A stretch of DNA of 64,000 nucleotides from Adiantum capillus-veneris (lineage: Eukaryota > Streptophyta > Polypodiopsida > Polypodiales > Pteridaceae): positions 59,014,209 to 59,078,208 of the forward strand of contig CM043971.1 in the NCBI GenBank assembly GCA_014529385.2. Reading direction: 5' to 3'. This document shows, piece by piece, positions 12,701 through 25,500 of this stretch; position 1 is the first letter of the stretch, and each line of letters begins with the position of its first letter. A program made the translations under genes and the position numbers. The notes below the pieces were generated by a model. It searched no databases. It was not told the origin of the DNA and worked only from the letters and a program-made list of their open reading frames with translations.

Positions 12701-15700
12701 CAAGAGCTGTTGGGTCGAGATCTATGACACAAGTCCTCCCATAGATGCCCACCACGCGGATCCTCTGAAAACAGCACTTTGCCACTTGTGGGGTCTCTAC
12801 TGCAACTCGGTGTAAGCGTCCCTCTCCCTGTAGCTCAAAAAGCAGGGAGGGTATAGTCTTTGAGCAAGCCCGAACTGAGATGAGAACCTCCAGTCGTGTG
12901 AAGGCTCCCATCCATCTGGGCGTTGCTGACTCAAGAGGTGTGAGCCACTCAGCTGGTACTGCCTCTGAGATGTCCTGACACATGCTCTGCACCCCGGTCC
13001 CCTCTCATGCCCTGTAGCTGAATGCCCTGAAGCTCCTCTGACCAGCATGAAAACTGTAGCCAGTTACCTAAAGAGCGTGCTGGATCCTCTTTGTTACAAG
13101 ACCGGCACCACGTGCCAATAGAAAAGAACAGACTGAACAGACTTTTAACACTTCAATAACAACTGAACTGAAAGAGAGAGACGACACGCGACACGGATTG
13201 GCGGAATTCCACCCCAGAGAGTATTGACCTTAAACCTTGGCGCCCCTTTTGGTATTTCTTTATATTGCATCAACACAATACAAGCCGGAACTCCAGACTC
13301 TGTACCTTCTCCAAGAAGCATGCCAGAGAATGAGCCCTAACCTCATATTTAAAGGCCCTGGCCTAAAAAGCAATTTTAGTGAAAAGCCTTCAAACTTAAA
13401 ATCATCTGGTCCAAAAGCAAAGCCAAAAAGCTGCCAGCGTAAATCACGGAAATCCGTAAGGGCTGCCACGTCATCAGCCAATGCAAAACGCGAAAATCCG
13501 TACAGCCTGCCACGTCATCATGCCAGCGCAATTTTCGGAAATCTGTGATGTTGCCCTTAGGGTTAGGGTTAGGGTTTCTGCAGTTTTAGGGTTAGGGTTT
13601 CCAAAATTAGGGTTTCAGCAGTTAGGGTTTCTGGCAGAAATTAGGGTTAGAATTTCTGGCAGAAATGAGGGTTTTGCCACGTCAGCAGTTTGTTACACTC
13701 TTGCCATGGGACGTCATGAAACATGAGGCCAACTACCAACCAAGTGGCCTCTCTGAGTGCTAACCATGGGGTTTTAAACAAGGGGCTGTCTGATGCCCTC
13801 CTCCGTGCAAGTAGGCTGACACTGCTCTAGGCCTCTTCGCAATTGCTCCCAGGATCGGAGCACTCACAACGAAGCGGGCCTCCAGTCTCCTGCTCAAGCC
13901 AACTCTGCGCATCTTTGTGAAAATCCATCTAGTCGAGGGTCGCCAGGGGCCTCCAGCCTGAGGCACCCTAGCACTAAGCCGTTGAAGCAAGAACTCCTTT
14001 CAAGGCTCCTCTCCTGGAAGAAGTCTTCTGACGATAAACTTCCCAAGAAGGGCTCTGCTGTGCTGTGCTGGGTCTATGATCCCCAATCCTCCCTGAGAAC
14101 AAGGAAGAGTGATGACCTGCCATGCCACTTTGGCCCGGGCTATCTGAGTGTCACGTCTTGACCAAAGGAAGTTCGTGATCAACCTCTATACCAGGCTGAT
14201 ACAAGAACTCGAAAAGATCCAACAAGAAGTGATGTATCACATAGTAGCCAACAACACCTGGTTGGCCACTACAACTCTGCCTGCCAGAGAAAGTCGTGCG
14301 GAGCTCCAACGTAACAACTTCCTCTTGATAGGTCGGAGGAGGGGAGCAATCTGCTGCTCGGGAGACAAGTCCAAACCAACCTGACAGCCCAATTATTGAA
14401 CTGTAGTCCCTGGGGGAATCCAACAAGAAGTGATGTACCACATAGTAGCCAACAACACCTGGTTGGCCACTACAACTCTGCCTGCCAGAGAAAGTCGTGC
14501 GGAGCTCCAACGTAACAACTTCGTCTTGATAGGTCGGAGGAGGGGAGCAATCTGCTGCTCGGGAGACAAGTCCAAACCAACCTGACAGCCAAATTATTGA
14601 ACTACAGTCCCTGGGGGAATCCACCTAAAACCCTCACCTGGCATCTAATCAGGCGTAGGAGCACTACCAACCGAGAAAGCCACTGTCTTTCTCCAGTTGA
14701 TCAGTGCGCTTGACGCACAACAAAAAGTCTCAAGAGCCTGCTCACACCTGTGAAGGTTGGCTTCCCGGCCATCCAAGTACAAGACTGAGTCATCTGCAAA
14801 CTCAGTGTCCAGTAGCTCATCTCCCCGAATAGGGAGCGCTAGGCCACGTAAACCAACCTGCTGTGAAACCAAAAACCTGCTCATTGCCTCAGCATAGAAC
14901 AGAAAGAGGAAGGGGCCAGCCTTGTCTGACCGAACGTGTGAGCATGAAACGATCACCTCTACCTCCTGACAAAAGTATTTGATTGTGTGCCCGTGTGTAC
15001 AAAGCTGACACCCCTCTGATCCAAGCATCTGATAAACCCATCCTGCGTAGAGTGCCCTCCAAAAAGTCCCAGTCAAACTCTGTCGTAGACCTTCTCAAAA
15101 TCAAGAAGAAGACTCACCAAATCCTCAACACGGAGCCGCGCGAGGTAGAAGCCTCCCAAAAAGTAAAGATGTTGTCAAGGATACTATGCTCCTTGACAAA
15201 ACCTGTCTGTGTCCCATGTATAATGCTCTCTAGAAGTGGCTGAATCCTCAAACTCAGAGCCTTGGCAAGAATTTTGTAGGCTGAGTTGAGGATGGTGATG
15301 GGGCGCCACTGTCGAATCTCATCCAAGGAGCCACCCTTCTTGGGAATGAGGTAAATCAAGCCCTCACTCATGCTATCAGGCATCTCTCCTGTGTACAGGA
15401 TGAACCGAAAAGAACTGTAGAGATCTGAGCCAAGCAAGTCCCAGTACTCCAAGAAAAAGCTGGGAGTAAAGCCATCCTCATCTGGACAGCTACCACCGGG
15501 GAGTGCTCTAAGAGCCGTGTGTAGCTTACTAGCTCCTCTAGCTCAAGAGGCAGCTCAATCCTCTGGTGCATCTCCTCAGTCATAAGATAAGGCATCTGTG
15601 CCCACACCTGGTCTCTGCATGCATCCAAACGCTTTGACTGAGGCTCTGCAAACAATAGATCACGGTAGAAGTCAGTAGCAACTGCACGCATGTCCTCTGG

Positions 15701-18700
15701 CTCTAAAACAACTGAGCCGTCAGGCCTCCTCAACTGGTTGGCCTTGGCATGCGTATGCTGGGGTCCCACTGCCTCAAAGAAAGCGCCTTTCACTTTGTCA
15801 CCCTCCTGGGTCCACTGAGATGCTTGTTGATGGAAAGCAAACTCATGGCGCCTCTCCTCTTTGCTGACGAGCTCGTGGTGAGCCTGCTGTAACTGCTACT
15901 CCAACCAAGGACTGTCTGGATGCTGCTCCTGCATCCTCTGCAAGGAAGCAATGCCTCGTCGGAGACCGTGCTGCTCCTCTCTCGCTGCAGCCAGGCGAGC
16001 GGAAGACTTTGAAGAAAGAGTCGACTAAGCTGAGCAAGTCCTGAGGCCACTCTGTCAGCAAGAGAATCCTGCATGTCTAAGCTCTCTGTCCAAAGAGCCT
16101 CCACTCGCTGTCTAAGCGCTGAGTCCAGCAAGACCCTCTTCGTGCCAGAATGCCAATTGTCCCACCCAAGTCATAGAAGTGGTCACTAGTGTAGAAGCGA
16201 TCTATCTGAGATAGATTCACGCCTCCCACTCTGCGGTTTGAACGAGAGAAGGCCAGGCTATCTTGGGGCCTCACAAAGCTAGAATGCTGCCACACATATG
16301 AAACCCGCAGCCATACAAAACCTCTCCCAAGCTGCCAACTCAATTCCATGCACAGAAGTATGGCTACCACCAATCCTGTCAGAGGGTTCCTCCAACATGT
16401 TGAAGTCTCCCCCTATGCACCATTGCTCTGCCTGCGGCAGAGACTCAACAAATCTGAGACCAAAACTCTGCACGTGCACTCACCACATTGGGCACATAGA
16501 TGTTCAGGAAGTCCACGAGACAACATTGAACCTGCATAGTGATCCACTGAGCCCTGCCTGGCACAATATTCCCTCTGTCCACAATGGCTTGTTGCAAAGA
16601 ATCCGCAATAGTCATACATACCCCGCCCTGGATGCCTCCAGGTCCAAATGCAGCTGACCATAAAGTCTCATACTGTCCACGCAAAAGCTGACCACAACGT
16701 CTAATGCGGCTCTCACACAGATGATGCTCCTGTAATAACATAAGAAGGTCAATCTCTCCTCCCACAAGGCATCGCTGAAGTTCCTGACGCAGTCGGCCCC
16801 TCTGACGCTGAAATTGGGGCCCACCTAATTCCTGTACGTTTCATGAGACGATCCTCATGGGGAACGAGAGAGAATTGATGCTGCCGTAGCAGCTAACGGA
16901 TCGGGACTAATCTGCATCCGAGTGTCCTCGAGATAGGCGTGACTGCAAAGTGTCTAGCCCAAGCCCAAGTAGACCGAGCCGTGCGTAAAGCAACCTCCTC
17001 TGTCCAAGAGTCCTCATGTATGTGTACATAGCATGGCGAGCTCTGCGTGTCAGCAAAAAAGTGAACCACAATATGTCTACATCCTGCTGCGTCTGGAGGT
17101 GTCACAACAAACTTGGCCAAATGCCAAAGAGTCTGAAGCAAGCCTGTAACCCCTAGGTCTCCTATGTGATGAGAAAACTCTAGGGCCTGTGTGTGCAGCC
17201 ACTTCAACACTGAGTCTATAGTCCACTCAGCGTGGTCCCTGCCGCATAGTGGAAAGAGAAGCCAATTGCTGAGTCCAAGGCCTCTATCCCCCGAGCTGCA
17301 AGGAACAATACATGAATGCTGAAGCAGGCTGCCTCAAGGTCTGGTGAGGGGTCGCCGAGAAACTGTGTAAAGTCGTAGGCAAAGAAATCCCAACGACGAC
17401 GAATGTTGAAGCTCGTCAGACCATGAGGAACTGTTGTAAAGGGAGATGTTTGCACTAGAAGAGGAGGTCGCAAGAAAGGCTGTCCCTCTCTCGCCAAGCG
17501 ACTCGTGACAAAGGCGCTACCAAGAGATCTCCTAGCAGCCGAGGAAGGCCCTACCCCTTGGGACGGCTGTGGATCTGGAGCGGGATGAGGTGAGGGAGCA
17601 AGGGGAGAGGGGGGGCGAGAGGGACTGGCAAAGGTAGGGGAGCCAGATGAAAAGGCAGAGGGAGGAGGAGGAAGGAAAGGGGGGGGGGGGGGTGGGAGGG
17701 GTGTCGAGGGTGAGGCTGAGGTGGAGGCTGGAGCAGGGACCTTGTTTTGCTGAAGAGGTCGAATCAGTTTCCCGTGGGAACCCAATGCTACTGGGCAGGA
17801 GCCTGAGGACCACTCTGAGTGCCAGGTTGGCGCGGTGGTCGACGTCGACCACGAACTTGCTACCAGCCCTCCTTTGCTTGAGCCCCACGCCCGGAGGGTG
17901 GCTCTGCCTACGTACTCTGTGACTCTGCTTGCTGCTGCTGGCCAGCCCTTGAGGGTTGGGGCTGGGCTTGTGGTGTAGGTCGGGGTCTCCTCTGTGGACA
18001 AGCCTTCGCAAGATGGCCCATTTGTTCGATAAATGGAACACCGATTCGGGAGGCCCGAATACTCCGTGCTCTGTCGGAACGAATCCCCACTCACCCGAGG
18101 AAGTAGGATGACCTTCGAGAGAGTGTGGTGTCCCTAATCAGACACGTACTGAGGGAATGCCGACCGCCTTGGCAGCCACTGAGGCTACCGTGCGAGGTGT
18201 CTCTAGGACAGTCCCAATCTCTGAGCCTATCCTGGACAAAAGTGGTAGGTACTTCCTCCTCAAACCAGGAAAGCAAACGGAGATGGGAAGGTCTGAAGCT
18301 GGGTCAAAACCATGTCTCCACTGTCGAAAGTGGGCTCGAACTGCTCGAATGGTCAAGGGACTCATCGCGATGACCTTGGACACCATCTCGGAGGTCTCAA
18401 ACTCTATCTGATAGTAGCCGCGTCCGAGGAACTGAAAGCCCAAGATCTTGCCCACCTCTGCGAGAAGGCAGGCCTGGAGAAGATCACGTAGCTCTCCTCT
18501 GCTTGGTCTGGTGCCGAGAATCTTGCAGAGGACGGAAGTCGCCTGCAGGCGTTCCACCTTTGCGGGCAGGCTCGCTTGCTCTGTTGGTGATAGAGCAAGT
18601 CAAATTGTGGGCTCAGCGGGGTCGGGCGAGGGGCCTTCTTGAGAGTCCCTCTGAGGTGGGGCATGAGCGTCCATTAGTGTCTGTTGCCGTGGAGAAGGGC

Positions 18701-19496
18701 CGAAAGACGAAGACGAGAGGTGGCCCTTTGTTGGCCGAGCACGCCGAGAACGCCAAGAGTACTGTCGCTTTCAGTCGAGCAAGACCCGGGGCGAGGGGGC
18801 GGGGGGGAGCGATGTGGAGGGATCGGGATTGCGAAGCAGGGGCGACGAGCTAAGGTTGGGGCGGGCGCGGTGGGTTGAGGCTGGGGCGGGATGCGGTGCT
18901 GCGCAATGAATCTGCGCGCTGGGGCAAAACGCAGGCAGCGGGCAGGCAGGGCAGTGCGTTGGGAGTTGGGGGGAGAGCGATGGCGAGAGTGGGGGGCGGG
19001 GTGCAGAGCGTGCGCGAGAGGGATGAGCGGGGGCAGCAACGAGCCTTATAGTTTTGACTTTGAGTACTGAGGACCAGCGGTTCAGAGGAAACTTTGAGGA
19101 AATATAACTGCTTTTCGAGAAAGCGGGTTGCTTTTCGGGTAAGTTGATGCTTTTCCGCAAAGAGGTCTATGTTAGCGGTGCATCTGTGCATGAGACTGCA
19201 TCTTGTTAGAGTTACACCACCGTTGCTTCGCCATTTTGTACGGCTAGTGATTGTCTCGGGTTGGCCACCCATCGCACATCATGTAGATTGCATGGGCGGA
19301 CACTTTTAGCACGTGTCCGGCCGGTCATTTTTTGAGCCTGGTTGGGTGCACACATTTTTAGCCATTTTTGGGCTTTTATGTTTTTTGCACCAGTTACACA
19401 TTTTTGCCCTACCTCAACCTAAGATTCTATAAATAGAATGCTTAGTCACACACATTTTGTATTAAGAGCATCATTTGCAAAGCACTTGCGTTTCCC

Positions 19497-19527
<31 letters not shown>

Positions 19528-22500
19528 GCTCCAGCGTTTTCGATGCGTGTCACACTCTTTCCGCTGCTCACTCTCACATGGTATCAGTCGCCAAGATGCA
19601 GAAAATCTGCATCGATCTCTCCTCCTGAGGCTAGCGCTAGCACTTCTGCCGGTTTCCATCGCGACGGATCTCAAAAACGCTAATCAGCGTTTTTCAGCCC
19701 TAGCATTTTCTGCAAGAACAGCAGCGTTTTTGCATTTATAGCCATTGATCTGCATCCCTCTTCCTAGGGCTCCCCTCGTGCAACAGAATCGCACCAAAAC
19801 CGGCACCAAAATCTGATGGCGTTTCTGCAGTGTTTTTGGACCAATCTGCGTTTTGCAGATCTTGCTACGTTTTTCCGTGTTTTGCTGGCTTTTTTGGTGA
19901 TTTGCGGCGTTTTACACAAAACGCTGATCTTGTGCACCTATGGGAGCGGCCAAGGAACACCCAGGAGTCTTCTATACTGCCTGGAACTTGCAGTTCTACA
20001 CCTTGGACAGGTATCTACACCCAATCGGCACCATTTTCGGTACTATTACTTGCTGTTTTTTCTCTGTTTTCAGCCCCTCGGCGGCTGAAAAGTGCGAGAA
20101 CCCTCTCCTTTGACACTCTGCGACGCTCCCGCATCGATCAGTGGCGTACAGGCACGCTGAAATCTCTATTACAACAGCGTTTTCAGCACCCTTTGTAGCG
20201 TTTTGTGGGCTGACAGCACGCTGAATTTTTACTTCTTGTGCGGTTGACCCATCCCTTGCTTGTCAAGACACCATCCGGTGTGCGGTTACCTTGGACTGCT
20301 ATAGCCTTGGGAACGGTACCTTCATCGGCGACTTGCGATCTTATCGATCTACCTTTGGGGACTTTTCTCTGAGCACGCGACATGTCGACTCCAAAGCAGA
20401 AGGGACAATAACAACAGCCCACGAAGGGGGCACTACGTCTTCCGCGACTACGGTCACTTCCACTTCTGTGACTACATCGGCATCTGCCAACGCTACATCC
20501 AACAATTATGCCCTCACTCAGTTTGTTGAGGAGAAGTTGGATTTACACCACTATTCTGTGTGGAGGACACACGAGTCTGCACAATTATTGCCTACCATCG
20601 ACTTTGGGAATGGTTGAATGATTTCACCCATTCGGCTACTCAGCCTTCCCTTCCCACCACCACTCAGGCCCAGATCGACGAGTTGGTGGATCGGGACATA
20701 CGAATCTACACCTTTCTTATGATGAACCTCTTGGACTGTATCACAAAGAAAGTTTCCAAAGAGGAGCATGCACATCTGTTGTGGAGACGGATTCTTGACC
20801 AGTTTGAGGAGACCTCGTTTGACAGACAGATCACACTTGAACGGGAGTTGTACAACCTCCAGTTCAAGGATTTCAACTCACTTGATGGGTTGACCCGCCG
20901 CATACGGGAACTTTGGGACGACCTTGTCTCTGCCAAAGCGACATCACCTCGGCACGCATGGCTGGCCTCTTACTATTCAAGCTTCCCCCATGCTTTGATC
21001 CCTATTTTCGGAGTTTGCTCACATGTGGACGTACCTCTTTTCCCACGTGGGACGAGATTCTTCCTTCCCTTAGACAAATTGAGGGGCACTCCGCATTCCG
21101 AGCCGGAGGCGCTGTTGATGTGTAAGGAGCTTTGATAGCTCAAGGAGGTAACAAGAAAGGTAAAGGTAAGAAGAAGAAGAAGAACAAGGACATCGAATGT
21201 TACCATTGCCACAAGAAAGAGCACAGAGAATCAGAATGCAGAAAGAAGAAGCGAGACGAGGCCAATAGGGAGAAACAAACAACCTCGACTGTAGTTGTAG
21301 CCTCTCACGAGACGACGAGGACCGCTCTTGTCGCAATGATGGACCATGCTCTTGCTACATCGCAGTCAAGTACTTGGGTTGTTGACAGTGGGGCCATCAC
21401 TCACATGACTTTCCAACAGTCATGGTTTAGCTCTCTCAGGGAGACTCATGGGCAGACCATCACTATGGGTGACAACCATGAGATTCCAGTGTCTGGCACA
21501 GGCCAGATTATCCTCTTTCGTTCTACCTCAGACCCGAAGTTCAGTTCAGTGGAGGCGCTTTACGTTCCGGACATGGCCTTCAACCTCCTCTTTGTGTCGA
21601 GTTTGGACTCTTAGGGGCTTCTTTGTTGAACTTTTCTTTTGCTGCCCTCCTTTCTTGTTGCTCGGAAACCCACTGTCCTCTCCTTTCAACAAGGCAAGAC
21701 CAGTGTTAGCAACTTCCATGAGCTGGGTGAGGGTAGCCACTCTATTCTTGGTACAGTAGTCCCGAAGCCCTTTAGGCAGCCCATAACAATACTTCTCTAT
21801 CTGCTCTGTCAATGGCACAAATCTGTAGGAGATCACTGAGAGTAACGCTTTACAAAACCTCCGGTTGTACTCCAGTAAGCTCTTGCATGTAGCCGAAGTA
21901 AGCTGGTGCCAATCTGTCATGACGTCGACTTCAAATTCATTTGACAGCCAAGTAGATGCAAAAATTTGCTCGAAGTAGACCCAAGTGGCGGGTGCCTGTC
22001 TTTGCATCAACAATGTAGTCCACCATGTAAGCGCATTGTCCTTCAAGAAAGTGGCAGATTTCTTGACCTTAGAGGCCTCTGTAAAATTCCCTCCTGCATA
22101 AGCTGCATCAAATTGCTGGAGGAAAGTGAGAGCCTTTGCTTTATCCTCGAAGCCACTGAAAGTGCTGAACTTTACAGCTGCACCACCTTCTTTGTAAGCT
22201 TTCGGCTATTCTAGTGTCCCCAAATTGTCATAAGGAATAGTTTGTAACATGGGCATTGTATTAGGCATCATCGGCACATCTTGGCCATTAACATTTTGCG
22301 TCAGAGGTGCCATATCTGGCTGCTGTCCAGAAAAACCAGCATGCCAAAATGAGCCTGTGGCACCCCAAACTGGCTTTGGTTGCTTTGAAAACCTTGCTGC
22401 ATGCCGATGCTACCATACACGGGGTTTAGCATCATACCTTGCATACCCCCAAACACCGTTCTTGGCATGTACGGCTGACTTCCAACGCATAACCAGCCAT

Positions 22501-25500
22501 ACTTTGGAACACAAAACCCCCGAAATACCTAGGATGTACCGTGGGTGGTGGAAAAACTGGATGCATTGCCTGGTAACCAGTTCCCTGTCCATTCAAGACA
22601 GCATGCGGGCTCTGAATAGTGGTGGGATGAACTGGCATAGCCTATGGAATAGGTGTCCTAACCACCCGTTCAAGGACGGGAGGAACGTGTTTTGGAGCCC
22701 CCGACTCCGCAACATGCGAGTGTTCCCTATCCTGCTGAGACGCATGAAGTACTTGGGCTTGAGCCTCAACAAGCTCTATTCGCGGTGTAGGTTGCCTATT
22801 TTGCTGTAGCACTGGTGGTGCTTGGAAGAACTCCATAAACCTTGGGTTCTGCACAAGTTACGAATACACATTCACCGCGGCAACTAACTGAGTCCTGAAC
22901 GTATCATCCTCGAGTTGCCCAGTCATAAAGCCCTCTATTGGAGGGATATTCACATCAACACGAGGTACAGGCTGACGTGGCTGTGAGCTCTCGCCAATCT
23001 CGAACACCATAGGAATTTCTTGTCTGTTCTTCGAAGAGGAGCCCTCTTCCATAACGCCCTTCCCTATGTTGGCCATAGTGTAATCCCGCGTTCCTGTACT
23101 CTTTGTCTTTACCCAAAAAAACCGAGGCTCACTTCTTGAGGAAAAAGTGATTGATGTTCGAGCAACGGAACCTTGAAACCGACCCGTGGGACGGTAGGCT
23201 TTGGCTTTCACCCGAAATTCTTTACTTTACTTTAGACACACACAAAGAGAGAATACTTTGCAAAAGGAACCTGCCACGGGAATTAACACTTAAAGCACAC
23301 ACACGGCTCGGAAGCTAGAATGCCCCGAGCAGATGTCGACAACCTGTAGGCCCCAAAATTAGAGCCCCTTTTGGTATTTCTTTATTCTTTAAGAGGGTAA
23401 TTACAAAGAAGAGTCCTAGGAATTCTTTGCCTGTATCCAGCTAGATACCACCTGTTCTGGCAAAATTTGGCAGCATAACACCCCCAAAACTTGCCCGAAA
23501 CCAATTCCTCTGCTGGAACTTGCTTCTACTGACATAAACCCTCTGATTCCTGCCCAAAAACAGTAAATTCATCACGCTGTATTTACTGGTTTTTGCCCTG
23601 TTTTCAGCCCTTAACAGTCCTTGAACTGCCCTCTAGCAGTGGGGCACTATTCCCAAGGGTTCTGTCATCCGTATGGCTGAAAAACAATAAAAATAACAGC
23701 ACATAACCAGCGCTGAAATCGCACGTGTACGGTGAGGTTATCACCTGTGCCTGCTTTTGGAGTAGCAGTTAGCTACTCTTGTTCCTGCTCAGAGAGGCTC
23801 TTGCCTCAGCAAAAACGCATGTAACCACACAATTGTACATGAGTTAAATGAAGAGCCCTCTTGTGGGGCATCACATTACTGCACGTAGGGAAGAGAGAGC
23901 GCAGTGTGAGGTGTGCAGGACATGACTTCTTGCACCACACTATACATGAGAGGGAAAGCTTGCACTCAATAGCTCTTAGCCTGTGGCAGGCAACAAATGA
24001 GCCCTCTCCCAGCTTAAAAATCAGCGCCCATTTTTCTGCAAGAGAAAAGTGCACCAAATTGTGCCACTTGGCGCGTTTACAAGCAATTTCCCGTTTCGGG
24101 GTTGCTGCCTAAAAATCTCCCGACTGGTTGCCCAGTTGACTTTGCGGCAAAGGTCTAAAGTGTTCCTCTTGTCATTCCAGAGATAATGACGCGAACAGAT
24201 TTCGTGGCCCAAAATAACGGTTCCCTAATTTTTAGGAGATGCTTCCGTTGGGCTCCCACTGGTCTTTTGACCATCTATCCCCATTGGGACCGCATCCAAA
24301 AGTGCAATGTGGCCCAACTGTCGGGTACGTTCCTTTGGTGACCCCACCTTGGCTTTATGCCTTTATCGAGTTCACTTCCTAGTATCCACCAACTTGCTAA
24401 GTGTGACGGGGGGACCACATGTCAAAGAGCCAAGCACAAATTAATTTTATGTTCTTATGCATTGCTGGTCCCAACTAAGTTACTGTTTTTTTTTTTTTGG
24501 GGGGGGGGGGCATGGACCCTCCATGCTAATGTGGTGGCAATCATGGTTAATCCCAGTTTTCTTGAGCAGCTTGCAGGGATAAGGTTGACAGTAGTAGAAA
24601 CAGATGGTCCTCATCATGCACGGAGGCATGCGGCGACAATGGACCTTTCAACATGTGCAAACGGTATACTACACACAAGGTCCTATTTTTGCTGATTGCA
24701 ATGCTCTTATTGTTGCATTTTGCCAATTGTTCAAGCAGTACGAAGACATTAATTAAGCATTTATGCTTTCTTATTGAAGGGTATCACAGTTCTTATGTCT
24801 CCAATTATACCAAACTGCTTTTCTTTTTACTTTGGTGTAGGCATTATATGTGTGGGAGGCGATGGAATTGTGAATGAGGTACAATTTTTTTTTGTCTCAA
24901 CTGCTTTAGCAAGTTGATGAGAAGTTTTTACTGTCATTATTGAGTAGCACTGTTAACGGTTAGTAAGTAACAGGAGATATTGATATGATGTGACTCTATC
25001 TAGATAATCTAGCTTTTGGTTTTAAGGAGGCTTTGATCTCCACAACCTGTTTGTGTTGCATGCTTGCAGTACCGTGTCTTTAATAGTATATGCCTGTACT
25101 GTTAGTCTGCTCCTTATTTTATATATATATATATATATATATTTTTTGGTCACTTGCATTTTTTGGCATCTTCAACTTGTCTTTTTCTAAGGATTCACTT
25201 TATTGTTGCTCATAAGCATTGTTCTCGGCTATAAGGTTTGCTTGTAAACTTGGGTCATGTTTGTGATCAGCATGTCCAGTCTTAAGGATAGGAGATAGAA
25301 ATCAATCAGTATCTTTGGCATATGGGACAACTTTTTAAGCTGACTTGTCATACATCTTGTTCTGAGGCTGATCTCATTGTTGTCTTTATAGAGTACTTCC
25401 ACTTTGCGAGTCTTGCTGCTCACATGCAAGTAAATCGATAGAGATTTTAATGTCCTACATGCAGGTGCTCAATGGATTACTAAGTAGGGAGGATGCCAAG

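Larger units (their letters stand above)
11728..19078 (-). mobile_element. Nearly full-length L1-type plant LINE, degenerate
   Basis: The minus-strand order is a GC-rich 5' UTR (about 18660-19078), ORF1 (about 17216-18560), AP endonuclease (about 16280-16765), reverse transcriptase (about 14000-15450), a zinc-binding RVT-associated domain (about 12370-12520) and a 3' UTR ending in poly-A (poly-T at 11727-11737 on the + strand). A perfect 17-bp target duplication flanks it, typical of target-primed reverse transcription and of a full-length copy. Removing a 606-bp solo LTR and a 201-bp internal duplication leaves about 6.5 kb, a usual plant L1 length. Both ORFs are split by several frameshifts and stops, so it cannot move by itself. 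Confidence 0.88.

Noticed and set aside
13556-13680. Interstitial telomere
   Set aside because: The motif array is degenerate, has spacers and recurs inside other family-A LTRs, so it belongs to the LTR.
18503-19160. Arg/Pro-rich frames in a GC-rich stretch
   Set aside because: They lie in the LINE 5' UTR and ORF1 shadow, with no homology or consistent frame.
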